This document shows positions 25,290-37,663 of a DNA stretch of 64,000 bases, piece by piece. The translations under genes and the position numbers were made by a program. Positions within the stretch are counted from its first letter, which is position 1. Every line of letters begins with the position of its first letter. The notes beneath the pieces were generated by a model that saw only the letters and a program-made list of their open reading frames with translations, did not search any database and was not told the origin of the DNA. The stretch is taken from positions 6,780,372 to 6,844,371 of the forward strand of contig OX442418.1 of NCBI GenBank assembly GCA_949361645.1. Reading direction: 5' to 3'. This stretch comes from Spongilla lacustris. Taxonomy: Eukaryota; Porifera; Demospongiae; Spongillida; Spongillidae.

Positions 25290-25715
25290 CCATTGTTTCA
25301 CAGTCTTTTATACTCCATCCTATAGCAGCTTGAAGTGCAGTAAATCTAGCAGCTAGAAGTGCATGCTTGAAATCTCAAGTTAGTACTCTATAGAAGTACC
25401 TCCATGCTTGCTAAAGGTTTTTTTTTAATGAATGGAGACTCATCCCTACCAGTCGGGTCAAATGTGATGCCCATGGGATATAGCTATGACATTACAATTT
25501 TTTTTTTTTTTTGGGGGGGGGGAGGGGGATAGTATCTAAAATGAATTATTTAATTGCACCAAAAATTTTGGTCTAGGACGATCATTATAAGACCAAAAAC
25601 ATGGTGACAAGTTTTTTTATATTTTTTATAATTATTCCTCATTCACAAAGAAATCTCAAATTTTTATTGTTCCATTCTGAAATCGCTGAAATGTAGGCTC
25701 GATACACCTCTTTTA
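25290..25715. repeat. right arm of the 23.6/25.7 kb inverted repeat
   Basis: Inverted counterpart of 23630-24190, shorter by deletions, and carrying a T/G homopolymer run at 25497-25530. Confidence 0.65.
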
Positions 25716-25764
25716 TGTACACATGCTTTGACATATAGTGCTGTCACGGAGGAAAGTGTCCGTC

Positions 25765-25912
25765 GGAGTAACTTGTCCTAACCGGATATTTTACTCCGAA
25801 GTAAATTGTCCTAACCGGACGTTTTACTCCGGAGTAAATTGTCCTAACCGGACGTTTTACTCCGGAGTAAATTGTCCTAACCGGACATTTTACTCTACGG
25901 AGTAAGCGGTCC
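25765..25912. repeat. 33 bp tandem repeat, about four units
   Basis: Units of GTAAATTGTCCTAACCGGAC followed by GTTTTACTCCGGA. Each unit is itself partly palindromic (TTACTCCGGAGTAA). Confidence 0.9.
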
Positions 25913-26480
25913 GACATTGTGCCGTAAATTTTGATTTCAAACTATACATAGTCCGCAGCCAGGTGGTGTAAGTTTTGAATCACTACACCGATAAAGGCGA
26001 TAAGGATTAAGGAGCGTAGCTGGCTTTTCAGATATTGCATGTGACTTATACTATAGCTGCTTAAATGGATGAGAGGACAGATGCATATGACAACGTCAAC
26101 GAGGAACGAGTTTTCTGATGTCCACACTCCACAGGTACCCTGCGCCGCTAATGAAAAGAGGAATCCTTCCCTCGATGAAAAGCAAACAGGTATAGATCGT
26201 CCACTTGTTAATACACTCGCTTACGTCAGTGTTCAGTAGCATGCAAAGAAAGGCATGTGGGTGGAAGTGATACTGATTCAGCAAACACCAGAGGAAGCAA
26301 ATCATGGAGTCCTGCCACAATGATCATACTGCTGGTAACCTAGCTTATAAATAAGGTGTCAGAATTAACGTTTTTACTGGCCTAGCTGGTGCTCGCATGC
26401 ATGACAGGTGGCAGCTGTTTTGGCATGTCCAGGGAAAGTGATTAGCATCAAAATGATAAAAGTTTAACAGCAAGACGGGG

Positions 26481-26832
26481 AAAATGACCTGGCTTATTTT
26501 GCAACAGCTATAGCTCACCCGGCTAATATATGCAACATGGTCATTGTATGTTTCAGCAGAGTGAAATTAGTCAGAATTTATCAAGATACCTTGAAGAACA
26601 GGTTCTCTCCATGCAAGTTTCCAGTGGAGAAAAATGAAGAGAAGAGTTAGTGTTAACTAGCTGAATTAGCAACTGAGCATAGAAATTTTCTGAATGCCTA
26701 TTGACAAAAGGAAAATGATTGACTGTTCAGGATGCAAGGAGTGGTACCACTGTGGGCTGTGTGACGGATATTCTAGAAAGAGCCTCAAATGAGTTGGATC
26801 GTGTGTGGTCTTGTACTTCATGTAAGAGATGA
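26481..26832 (+). pseudogene. decayed C48 protease C-terminus plus PHD finger
   Basis: The stretch after Q-D-G-E-N-D at about 26475 reads A-Y-F-A-T-A-I-A-H, the helix that follows the active site of Ulp1/C48 proteases, but the Cys-Gly of D-C-G is gone. Further on, D-T-L-K-N-R-F-S-P-C matches the family's C-terminal linker. After an in-frame stop, a PHD-finger remnant follows: M-I-D-C-S-G-C-K-E-W-Y-H, then, after a frameshift, V-W-S-C-T-S-C-K, giving the C-x2-C and W-x-C-x2-C pairs. The order protease then PHD equals what is started at base 223-246 of the window. It is clearly dead: catalytic Cys lost, stop and frameshift present. Confidence 0.6.
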
Positions 26833-28595
26833 AACTGAATATGAATACTGACCTATATAGCTCATAAACATTGATTGTGATACTGCTCATTCCTGTCCTT
26901 GATGTATTAATTTATGTTATGGCAGTTCATATTGAAATCATAGGGCACATCAATTCGTGGTGAAGAGCAAACTGTCCTGGGACACATTTAATTCCTTGGC
27001 CTACGAGTTAGTTCAGAATTTAACTGACATCTATACGTTACGAAACTTGTATAGGTCATGAGGGTAAATTGTCCTCCCCCCCCCCCCCCCCTCCCCCCCG
27101 TATAGAATGTATAACTACATTCCACACTAGGATGACTCGCCCGATTGTTTTCCTATACTGTTCTTCCCGCCTACAGCGTTCTCATTATGTCATCCAAACT
27201 AATAACATCTGCACAGCTGAACAGTGATGATAATGATAGCTCATTACTGTCTCAATAATAAAAAAGCACTATCTTTATTAGTTAATCAGCTCACAATCTT
27301 TTTTATAATTTGCTAATCTTTAGCCGATAAGGTGAAGTGCAGAAGGCATATTAATCTATTATTGGGACACATATCATGCTAAGTAAAGGCAGGCGGTGAA
27401 ATGTCTGCATCCAAATGTTTCTTATAATATTATTCAGTACCGTTTGAATGGGACATACTGGCTACATTTTTGGTCAAGGAAAGCTGATGCTTACAAGCAA
27501 TATAGATTATTAAATTTATAAATCATATGGCGGATTATGCTAAATAACAATCTGATTAATGGATCATGGAATTACCTATATACCAATCAACACTGTCAGA
27601 TCAGAGGATGTAACAGTAAGTGGTAATTACTTCCAATGCGTGTGCGTACTTTCCGTAACTGATCAGTAATTACATGTAAGCTTAAGGTCCATCTTCGCCA
27701 CTTGTCCAATTAACACTCCATCAACATGGGGGATTTAGGCGGTACAGGTTGCAATATTTCTATCTTCGTATCACTGAACAGGCTTGGGTAGTAAAAGGAC
27801 ATCCAAGTAATTAGTTTGGGAATAACCTTTGCATTATATAACCTTATTCCTGAAGTATATATGCCAGGCACGACAAACAATGTGAATTTGTGTTTATGTG
27901 ACATTACTCAGACAATATGGATCCTATTTATCTCAATATATTTCAAACTCTCATATCAGATTTCAGCCATGCATTATATATATATTTTTAATGAAATGCT
28001 CGTGTATGTGCTAAGTAATGCTTTCAACTGGTGAGAATTTAAAGAACAAGAGCTCCACTTGCTGAGTACAGTGTGTGATACGAAAATACTACCAGTCCAC
28101 CACTTCATACCCATATCATATTGGGGTTGCATAAAAGGTTTCCCAGCTTTGAAATAAATGTAATATATTAATATGCACAAGTAGGTTACCAGAATACAAT
28201 GTAATACAAATTCCAACAGTGGTCAGTACCATTTCAGGTGCATTCAGCAAAAAAGTGTTCCTCCATCATGGATGTGCACTAATTATCAATCTGTGTAAGT
28301 AGCAAGTAGATTGTGATATTATTTATCTTGGCGCGAATTATTGGCCAGCGTTTAGCTACTAGTACTGACTATGAATCTATGACACCGGCTCATTCAAGAC
28401 CTTTAAAAAAATCATCTTCTTATATTGCTTCGAAACTTGCCTAAAGTCGCCCTAAACTTTAAATAGCAAGTTTGCTCCATAGTTGTTAACGTTTGACATC
28501 AGTCATGACATGAACTGTTCAACGTTTTATCCGAAACTACTTACCAGTATCAAATGAATTCACCGTAGACCACAAAGCCACGTGCGCGTATTAAA
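26833..28595. other. non-coding stretch
   Basis: No gene recognised; poly-C near 27077-27097. AT-rich, with short frames only. Confidence 0.35.
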
Positions 28596-28745
28596 ATGGC
28601 GTCGCGACAACAACAAACGCTCGCAGTCCGACCTGGCAGACCAGGGTGCGAAAAGCACTTGAACACTGCAGAAATACTCCGTTGTGGAAATTTGGAGTCA
28701 TCATTAAGACGGTACATGATGAAACCCGAGCTCACAGCGACGTAA
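28596..28745 (+). CDS. candidate first exon, unknown protein
   Basis: ATG at 28596 opens M-A-S-R-Q-Q-Q-T-L-A-V and about 38 further codons up to a possible donor (GACG|GTACAT near 28710), or 49 codons to a stop. The region is locally richer in GC and CpG than its surroundings, as a promoter/first exon would be. No family recognised. Confidence 0.2.
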   Translation: MASRQQQTLAVRPGRPGCEKHLNTAEILRCGNLESSLRRYMMKPELTAT

Positions 28746-29119
28746 TTGGTATTAACGTGTTTATATTAACAGATGACGAGGAAAGGGGCTCAGATTTGTT
28801 TTTGGATCTGATCACATGCAACATCAGGGCTCAATATGGATGTGGCTTTGCTATGACGTAAGTCAAGCGCATGTAAGAGACAGTGGTTGTTCTGAAAGAT
28901 GAAATGGGGAGAGCTAGAGAGAGCGGGAGGGAAGACACGTGGTATCACCTTGATTTACGTGCATTATTCCCCTTCATTAATTTCACTATCAGTATGTAAG
29001 GTGCTGCACTATTAGTGTACTGCACGTAGCAGTAGGGTTTCTGAGCTTAGCATCTGCTGATCATTACCCATGCAATGCAACACATAGTTGATTACATCAT
29101 TTCTGTGTTGTTTGGAAGT

Positions 29120-29600
29120 TAGGTGTTCTATTTCAGTTTGGGGAGGCTGTATGACATTGATGAGCAATGTGGGTTGCATGGTAGAAGCACATGCAACTAT
29201 CATTGTGTGCTATCTCTGGTCTGATGTCATCCTAATCTCTTCCCCCCCCCCCCTTAGGAGATGAATTTGATGCTGTGTCAGTGTAGGGCATGGGATCCAC
29301 CTACAGCATTGTGAACTTTCAGAGTGCATCAAAGTCAGGCTACACAACACAAGTTGAGGCCCACTGAGTGATTGTGTGTGTGGGACTGTTGTGGATATGA
29401 GGATGGTAAGTGTTCTGTGTGGGGAAGCTATGTGATATATTGTATATGATGCATGTGTGAGGTATCATCATTTGTGCAATTGTGTGATATTCTCCCTCAA
29501 GAGTATCGAAATGAATTTGATGTGTAGGGCATGTGGTCCACCTTTGAGTTATTAAGTGTGTGGACGAAAGTTGCTAAACATGAACGAGACAGCACTTGCG
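29120..29600. repeat. degenerate repeat cluster (GGGGAAGCTGTGTGA family)
   Basis: Units such as GGATATGAGGATGG..AGTGTTCTGTGTGGGGAAGC and GTGTAGGGCATG(G/T)G(A/G)TCCACCT occur two to three times here and again, in the same orientation, at 34.89-35.2 kb. Confidence 0.6.
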
Positions 29601-29978
29601 AGTAACTTTAACGTGAACAAGACAGCACTCTTGTGGGTACTCACTTGTGCTTGCGTACATGCATATCAGTACTTTTTAACCATGCCATGTAGCTTATTAC
29701 TTACGCACATGCATATTGTTTATGCTGCATGCATATTAACCGCTAGAATGTTCACCTGCACCAAGTGCAGGTATAAGTATTGGGCTACCTGCGTGCTGAA
29801 AAAAGCAACCTGTATATTTGAAACCCTGTAAATTCTACTAAGGGGTGCTCAAAGCTCCACGTGCACATACTGGCCAGACTGTCCATGCAGCATGGGTCAT
29901 GTCCTCACCAAGGCAATAGTTAGCTCCTTGACTTGGATTCACTAAATGGTATACAGCGAGTGAAGGAATACATACATC

Positions 29979-30710
29979 ATATGGGACAGTTTCCAAGAAA
30001 ATGGCCCTTCGTTTATGATTATAAAATCTTATAAAATTGCTTTGCATTTGAATCATAATAACTTCTGAATGGTTAAGGCTATCGACTTCCTATTTTCAGC
30101 ACTTCGTACCACACCATTTCTCTACGGTAAAATACATTTTGGGGTCTTGCACTTGCTCCGTGCCAGTATTGCAACATCCAATACCCCACCGGGTTCAAAC
30201 CCGCCATAACTTTCTGTAGGAGTAATCAAATCGCTTCAAATTAGGTTTGTAGGTAGAGAGGTCCTATATCTATCGATTTGTTCTGTTTGTTAATTTTTAT
30301 GCATCCGTTACGGAGATGCAGTTGAACAAACTTCGTGCACGTTTTCCTGCTTGATTCGCGCCAATGTTATAATCCCCGCCTCCCCATACATTGAGCGGAA
30401 TGCAATTTGCCCAAATCTGTGGTGCAAATCGAGCGCGAAAATGTGCACATAGTTTGTTCAACTGTATCTCCGTAACGGGTGGATAAAAATTAACGAACAG
30501 AACAAATAGTTAGATATAGGGCCTCTCTACCTACAAACCGAATTTGAAGCGATTTGATTACTCCTACAGAAAGTTATGGCGGGTTTGAACCCGGTGGTGT
30601 GGTATGCAGTGTTGACAATAGGAAGTCGATAGCCTTAACCGTTCAGAAGTTATTATGATTCAAATATTATAAGATTTTATTATTATAAACGAAGGGCCAT
30701 CTATCCCATA
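29979..30710. mobile_element. ~820 bp palindromic element, copy 3 (internal deletion)
   Basis: Starts ATATGGGACAGTTTCCAAGA, like copy 2, and ends GAAGGGCCATCTATCCCATA. The right arm has lost about 90 bp around the ACCCGGTGG block near 30597 and part of the terminus. Confidence 0.8.
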
Positions 30711-32729
30711 CAATAATATATAGGCCAATGTACACAGCGTATACAAACATAATGGAGAAAGGCTGTGTATAGAGTGCATTAAAAATGGCTGAGAGTTGTA
30801 TCTTGCATGAAACATTAGCACATTTGCTTTTTTTACTCACACTAACTAACTGTTAATCTCCAGGCATTGGTCCTAGATCTAGAACATTGGTGGTCCTACA
30901 TCTAGGACTACTACATTTCAACTTCGAAATTAATTCAAATAAGCATTGTATATTTCAACTTATCGTCTCCAATCTTAGTTGGATAAATAGTAGTTAAGAA
31001 GAAAACACTTTAATGATAGATTGTCACCTACGCATACATGTAGGCATTGCAAATTACTTTTTGTTTTCCAAACAGTGAACAAACAATTTAGCCAACATTT
31101 GAAATAATGAGGATCAATTTACCAAAGAAGGCTACTTGCAAAGTGGCGGCAGAAAACAATGCCAACATGCTGCTAGTGCTATGTATGCTGTTGGTGCACG
31201 CCCCTCATTTAGCTGGAGTTCCGATTTGCAAAAAACTTACAAGAAGCATTCTTTGCTTTTTTAGGCAGATATAATTTTTAACTCTTTTTGCCAAACACAC
31301 ACGATTTCCTACCTTTCATTAGGAATTGTAGGCAATTTTTGTACACTCCTCCATCTTAATTGTGTATCTAAAGAGCCAATGGTAGAATGAGCTCCAAAGC
31401 AAATTAAAAAACGAAGCCTTATGATGTTACATTATTCAAGTTCAACATTTTATATGGTATTGAATGCAAGGACCATAGGTTGCAATAGAACACCTACACG
31501 TAGGCTAAAACAGCACTTTTTGCCTACAAGGCTACATGTAGGTGTTTGTTCGATCTACCATTAACAATTCATTTATTTTTCGATATTACTGTAGCAGAAT
31601 GAGTTTTTTTTTGTAAATTAAGTGGAGAAAGTGAATCAGTTGTTTTTTTTTTTTTTTTTTTTTTTGCTTTTAACTTCACACCCATATGTGCTCTATTTCA
31701 GGGGACATACATTGTGCTTCAAACTATAAATGATTGCATTTACATGAAGAGTAAAATTAGCATTCAGGAGGAGAATTTATATTTGAGCTAGCCATAGTGA
31801 GTTTATGAGCACTCTTTCCATTAACCAATTACATTTCATGATTTTAATACACAAATGTAGGGTTATTTATCACTGCATCCATGAGAAACGCGGGGAAATT
31901 TAGTCTATTTTGGGGCAAACCGAAAAATGATTAATTCCCTCTAGATAGAATTGCTTGGTTTTAAGTGGAGATTTCACTACATGTACTGTTATGAGGCATG
32001 TTGCATTTTTTGCATCTCAAACAGACATACCATTGGCTCGAAACATCATTGCATAGTTGATTGGTTCTAGCGTTATCGCGTACGAGGTACAGATTTTTAA
32101 AATAACATATTGCTTCTAGAGCATTACAATAAATGCGTAAAAACTGTATGAAACTATGTGAAAATGGTTTAAAATTATGGCTCTAAGTTATCAACTCTCA
32201 CGGTCAGTGTGATATGCAGTGCAAGGTAATGAAATAAGAAAACGGCATTACCGCGAGTGAATTTTTGCGTGGGCAGACTTCAAGAATCTTTCTTCCTGTT
32301 TTACTAAATAACATACCATGACTCTATCCAGACAGGTACAGACTGTATGTTTTGCGAGTGCATTTACCACATCACGTACCCATTCGATATTTTCATGTAA
32401 CAGGAAGTTATTTATAGAGAGCACCATTGCAGAAAAAGTAGAAATTACTATTTACAAATGGGTGAGCTTTCTGATCATATTTTTTTCCAGTCAAAAAAAC
32501 GATAGGAGGGAATTATCAATATTCACAAATGCCCCAAAATTTCCCCATGTCTCTCATGGATGCGGTGTTATAAAGTGTTGAAATGGATATAAAATAGTAA
32601 TTACACATACATACTTTGAATTGGTTAACCCTTTCTCATCACGGATTATTGAATACCATTATTGTGTTTGCAGCAATATTACTGCAACCAACAACAGTAG
32701 GAGCATTTCGAATGGCATGCTGTGCACTT
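30711..32729. other. non-coding stretch with a small hairpin
   Basis: No gene recognised. 31487-31551 is a hairpin (ACACCTACACGTAGGC ... GGCTACATGTAGGTGTT). A frame at 31106-31268 is conceptually open but unrecognised. Poly-T at about 31643-31664. Confidence 0.35.
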
Positions 32730-33480
32730 TCATTGCACATAAGGTGTTGATTCAGTTTTCATCTGATACATTGGTTGTACATAATTAGTGGTGAGTAGTG
32801 TGACCGTCATAGGCCTAAAATGCAGAGAAAAAATAATACAAATACATACATGTACATCTAGAAATAGAATTATAGTTGCCTCCTCAATGACTTCCTCTTC
32901 ATTTGAATGTCGGCAAACTGTTCGCCCATCTTCTAGATATTCATTAAAAATCAGCTGGTGACCCAGTTTGCCAATGAATGCAATAAAGCTGTCAACATCT
33001 TTGGGATCTGAAAAAGCCTGCTCAGACTCATATTTGTAGGCCATATAGGCATCAACAGTGCAGATCCCAAAAAATGGTTCCAAACATGTGATACCACCAA
33101 CAGTCAGTGTACCATGTCACATTCCATTGCCAGCGAACCTTGGTGCAATATCGACTACACTAACGTTTTCACAATCATGTGCGGTCGTTTGACATGCTAC
33201 CTCTTATGGTGACATGGGTGAATGCTTGGCTGTGGAGCCGCAGTTTGATATGATGAATTTGAGGTTCTTCTTGGCCTGTATGGACAGTTGTTGCCTCAAG
33301 CAGAATGTGATCACCAATTCATATCCTCAGACTCTCCTGTAGCCCACATGGTTAATAAATGCTTAGGGAAACCTTAAGTTGCTCCATGGCTGTTTAGAGC
33401 CTCCAGTGTTTTCACCGAGGAAAAGGCACTATTGACATGTACAACATGCAAGGATCCAAAATAGTGCTATGTTAATCGTA
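32730..33480 (-). pseudogene. piggyBac-like transposase (DDE_Tnp_1_7 type), C-terminal half, decayed
   Basis: Minus-strand translation around 33430-33380 gives S-V-K-T-L-E-A-L-N-S-H-G and, about 33366-33315, F-P-K-H-L-L-T-M-W-A-T-G-E-S, both typical of piggyBac-like (PGBD-type) transposases. The C-terminal F-F-G-I-C-T-V-D-A-Y-M-A-Y-K-Y-E motif is coded at 33083-33020, followed by an acidic tail to 32733. The pieces lie in the expected order but in different frames with stops between, so the gene is dead. A possible upstream remnant with I-K-W-S-D-G-T-T-T-D-E-T lies on the same strand near 34340-34300. No cognate termini identified. Confidence 0.65.
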
Positions 33481-34889
33481 AGGTGCCCCCCCCCCCCCCC
33501 CCCCCCACGTCATTGCATCACATGCAAGCCAAGAATTATTTTATTTTATCTTATTTTACGAGCACTAAAGGAATTGAGGCATTGAGGTTAATAATAGCCT
33601 TTGTAAGGATTCTTAAGAGTTGTACTTCAGCGCAATGCAGTTCAATAGCACCTTGGCATTAGATATAGCAATCTTGAACATAGGACACCAAGACTAGGTA
33701 CTTAATATTGCTTCAAGAAAAAATGAGAAAAAAGTGTCCATTTATAATTGGTAGTAAAATCTAGGCTTCAAATTGATATTGGCACGTACTTATCTGTTCC
33801 TAAGCTGAATTTGAAAGATAGGAAGGTAGCTATAGATGCCAGCTGTGCATGTAAAAAAAACAAAGGTCACAAAGGCACTTATGTAGAAAAAGATAATAGT
33901 CTTGTTTACATAAGTGGTTAGAATTGTGGTCAACTCATAAAGCATGAAATCATTGAGGTCAAGAGTTAATGATTTATATCCTTACATATGTGTTAGTATG
34001 TTTAGTATTTTGTTTCTGAAACTCAGACACATGTTTGATGGATTGGTTAAGATTGACCCCTCTATGTGTTCTGCACTACCACTAAAGTAATTAAGGAAGT
34101 AATTTCATTGGACCTGCCCCCCAGTCACAAACTTGTTCTCTTTGATTGCTTGTATCACCGGCTCCTTGTCACTGCTGAGGGTAGTTTCACTTTCCAAATG
34201 ACTAAAAGAGGCCTTCGGCATCCTCATCAAGATTGCAACACTTCCGCTTTCTGTACTGTCACATCACTCTAACTAAGCCTTCTTTATCAATGCCCCGAAC
34301 TGTTTCATCCGTGGTTGTGCCATCTGACCACTTTATGCGATTCTGACACTGGTGACCTGCTCCGATGACCTGTGCAACACTTCTAGAACAATTCTGATTC
34401 TTTTTATTTCATTTTAAATCTTTCCTACAACAGCATCACCAACGATGAAGTTGTTTCCCATTTTCGCTGTAATGCCCACAAATTGATGGATGTGCAATGT
34501 CTGTATGCTTTCATCTTGTAACACAAGATGAAAGATAATGGAAAACCAAGTAGCATGCACTAAATACTAAATAAGACGAAACATTGTTAGAGTTTTAAAA
34601 GCAGCCATTTGTTTTTTTCAGCACCTTAGTTAGTCCTAGGGCGATTGGAGGTTAAAAAGGTTGAAGTATATTATGACTGAGGTTGCTAAAGATGTTTCAG
34701 TAATAGAACAATGCACGAATTTGATCATGTAGGCCCTTTCAAAATGGGTGTGTACCTTATAGGCAAACCAATATGACCTAATAACACTGTATTGTATATA
34801 TAAACCACATATCCACTGCTGTGGGCAAACCTGGTAAATGTTTTGTGTAAGGCTACCAAAAAATGTACCACCTGCATGGTACAATTTTT
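33481..34889. other. mostly non-coding, poly-C tract, possible transposase remnants
   Basis: Poly-C at about 33486-33507. Minus-strand coding-like debris at about 34190-34420. A small hairpin lies at 34505-34536 (TGCTTTCATCTTG / CAAGATGAAAG). Confidence 0.35.
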
Positions 34890-35300
34890 GTGTGCCAGAC
34901 TGTGGATATGAGGATAGCAGGTGTTCAGTGTGGGGAAGCTGTGTTATGAACCTTGTATATGGTGCATGTGTGACAGAGTAGAAGCATACAATGTATGCAA
35001 TCTCTTGTGTGATGTCATCTTATTCACCCCCTCCTCTCCCGCACAAGCAGTGTTGGTGTAGGGAATTGAGTCCACCTATAACATTGTATGTTGTGACCTG
35101 CTGGGCATCTTGAGCACATTCATTGTGCACCAATGGCTACCAATAAAGGTGGATATGAGGATGGTTTTCTGTGTACTAATATTGTGGGGATGGTGTAAAA
35201 TCATTGATTGGGTAAGGGTGTGCAAACAAATAATACCCTTAGTACAGTATAGCATGCATGCAGATTAATATAAAGGATTGGACGGTACTATTGTAGTGTG
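34890..35300. repeat. second cluster of the GGGGAAGCTGTGTGA repeat family
   Basis: Same orientation and word order as 29.12-29.60 kb: TGGATATGAGGATAGCAGGTG, GGGGAAGCTGTGTTATGA, then GTGTAGGGAATTGAGTCCACCTATAACATTG. Confidence 0.6.
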
Positions 35301-36908
35301 GGTTGTATTGTAGACGCATATGCAAGTATTCTATTCTCCCCTCTCCCTTCAGCACAGAGATGGTTTTTATGCTGCATCAATGCATAATCATATATATCAG
35401 TGAGGATGTCTAGTGGTGCTGTGGGAACCTAGTGGGATCATCCTGGTGTTCACAGTGGATAGATCAAGTGGAGGTGGTAACTACTCTGCTGTGGCAACAG
35501 TTGCTGTTCCTGCATCCCCCAGTTACCTTGGCAGCCAGATACTGTAGCTGCAAGCAGCATTGGTTCCACCAACCCCAAACACACAAGTAGGTTTGCAGCA
35601 TGTCCTTGCCAGATTGAGTAGGCTGTGGGCTTGTAAACTCTTTTTTCTGTGGAACAGGGGTGTATTTATTTCTATGTCTACAAAACCTACTTGCAATTCA
35701 TGAGGAAAAAAATCTAGGATTTCAATTAGGACAGTTTCAAGGCAGGGGGAGGATTTGGGAGGGAATGTGCCCTCCCACACAAAGTTTTAATGTGATAGTT
35801 GGTTTATGCAGCCTCATACTAGCACTAGCTTTGCAGTGCATTGTACTGCGATATTCCACCAATTAATTTTACCTTTAATCCCCCGTTGTCCTACGCTTAG
35901 GACACAAGTAAAATTTAATTTTTAGCAAACTCACATGAGCAGAAAACAAATCAAAATCTCATTGTATTGTAGAAATGGTTATCAATTCAGAAAATACTGG
36001 TGCTTCCTTGCAATTCAGATTCAACTACAGTCAATAGTGCATTGCTAAAAGATGCATTTTCGGTAAATCGCAAACCAACTTCAAGTACCAACACATAATG
36101 TTACAAAGAGCAGAATAACATGTTAATGGAAAACAGCACTAAGCAAATAAAAATGTAGATTGTAGATTTGGAATTTGCTAGCTTGACAAACGTATGAAGG
36201 ATAGGTATTTGTCAATCGCTTGTTGCTGGAATAGCAAATAGAATGGACAAAATCTTGAAAACGTACAGTGCGTTTTTGGTAAATATGGCAAAACCAATCA
36301 CTGCCATAGACTGTTTTAAGTAGCACACACATCATGCTTCAAAAAACATTCAAAAAAAGTTATACTTGTTGTACATTTTCTTTTTTCTGTGAGAATTAAA
36401 TTCTCCAATGCATTTTTAAGAACCACATGCATTTTTTTTACATCATGTAACCAAGCGTGTGATTTAAAAATTAGATTTGAAATTTAGCGCGATAGACACA
36501 TCAAACAACAGTACAGAATTGGATGCCAAACACCTCAAATATTGGTCCTATGCGTAGGGACTTGGACCTGGGGATTTAAGGTTTAACACATCTGAGTAGG
36601 TCTGGGGAGGAGAGGGGACAATGGCAGGGGGCAATCTTGTATAAGATGGTTATTACAAGCTTTTATCATGATCTCATTTTCCCCTTGCAGCTCCTTCTAC
36701 TGTTAGCCAGCACTGTGTGTTCACTGACACACGAATTTGTTTGACATTCGTGAGCGCGCTGGGACAACCTAGACATCTCCAGATGTATTAGATCTCTGCA
36801 TGAATATATCTACACAGTTACCAACTGAACACCATTGATGTCTGTAACTGTTTCCATTGGTAAACGAGCTGAGTTATACAGATCGTCGTCATATGCATGT
36901 GACTTGCA
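35301..36908. other. non-coding stretch
   Basis: Short frames on both strands, none recognised. Confidence 0.3.
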
Positions 36909-37389
36909 TGGTCAGAACGTACCGTTCCTACGTACTGTCCAATTAGAAGATGCACGGAGAGGAAGGAGCTGAGCGTACTGCCGGCACTCGGCTGATTTAA
37001 TGTATACTATACAAGCAAAACAAATTCCCTGGATCCAAACCGTAGCCTGGTACGGAACGATGGCAATGGTATTACGACAATAAACGGCTAAGTGATGTCA
37101 TGTCTGTAACGGAGCTGTAACAGAACGTTCTTACCTAACGTACTATTACGGAGCTGTAACGAGATGGCACCACCCAAATACGAGACGGCACGACCCGAAT
37201 ACGAGACGGCACGACCCGAATACGAGATGGCACGACCCGAATACGAGACGGCGCGACCCGAATACGAGATGGCGCGACCCGAATACGAAAAGCGAGCGCG
37301 TGTCGAATTATGGCAGTGATCACCCCCCATAGCGACCCGAATACGAAAAGCGAGCGCGTGTCGAATTATGGCAGTGATCACCCCCCATA
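36909..37389 (-). repeat. right terminal inverted repeat with 21 bp minisatellite
   Basis: The inverted counterpart of 19617-20098, with the same order: unique part, variant unit, 21 bp units (about 37160-37290) and two terminal 51 bp units, ending CCCCCCATA at 37389. Unit number and order of variants differ from the left copy. Confidence 0.8.
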
Positions 37390-37663
37390 GAGGGACCGGA
37401 GCTAAAAAGAATAGTTACACAGCCAAAAATCATTTTCTGTTCCGTAAATGAATCGTATTTGGAACATATTGTTTCATGTATGTAACAATATGTGATATCA
37501 TGTACGTAACGATGTCTGTTGGACAGTAACTTGGTACAGATTGTACAACCATTTCTGTAACAGATAAAGTATCAGATTTGTTACATGTACGAATCATACA
37601 TGTAACTGCTACCCTTTCCTTATATGGATAGAAATTTATTCACCTCCTTATAAATGGGTTCTC

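Larger units (their letters stand above)
19617..37389. mobile_element. candidate 17.8 kb element with ~480 bp minisatellite-bearing terminal inverted repeats
   Basis: The segment 19617-20098 recurs in opposite orientation at 36909-37389, colinear along its length. Both copies start with TATGGGGGGTGATCACTGCC, twice in tandem (51 bp units), then a 21 bp minisatellite, then a unique part ending GTTCTGACC. Flanking bases are GAGGGG on the left and GAGGGA on the right, a possible 5-6 bp duplication. The inside contains an integrase gene at 21.4-22.7 kb that could have been the transposase, plus other nested debris. Two independent solo insertions in opposite orientation are the alternative. Confidence 0.5.

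Noticed and set aside
25765..25912. CRISPR-like array (33 bp units)
   Set aside because: Units are contiguous with no unique spacers; it is an ordinary tandem repeat in a eukaryotic genome.
19617..37389. Polinton/Maverick interpretation of the 17.8 kb segment
   Set aside because: No protein-primed DNA polymerase, packaging ATPase or capsid-like gene is visible; the integrase belongs to a different group.
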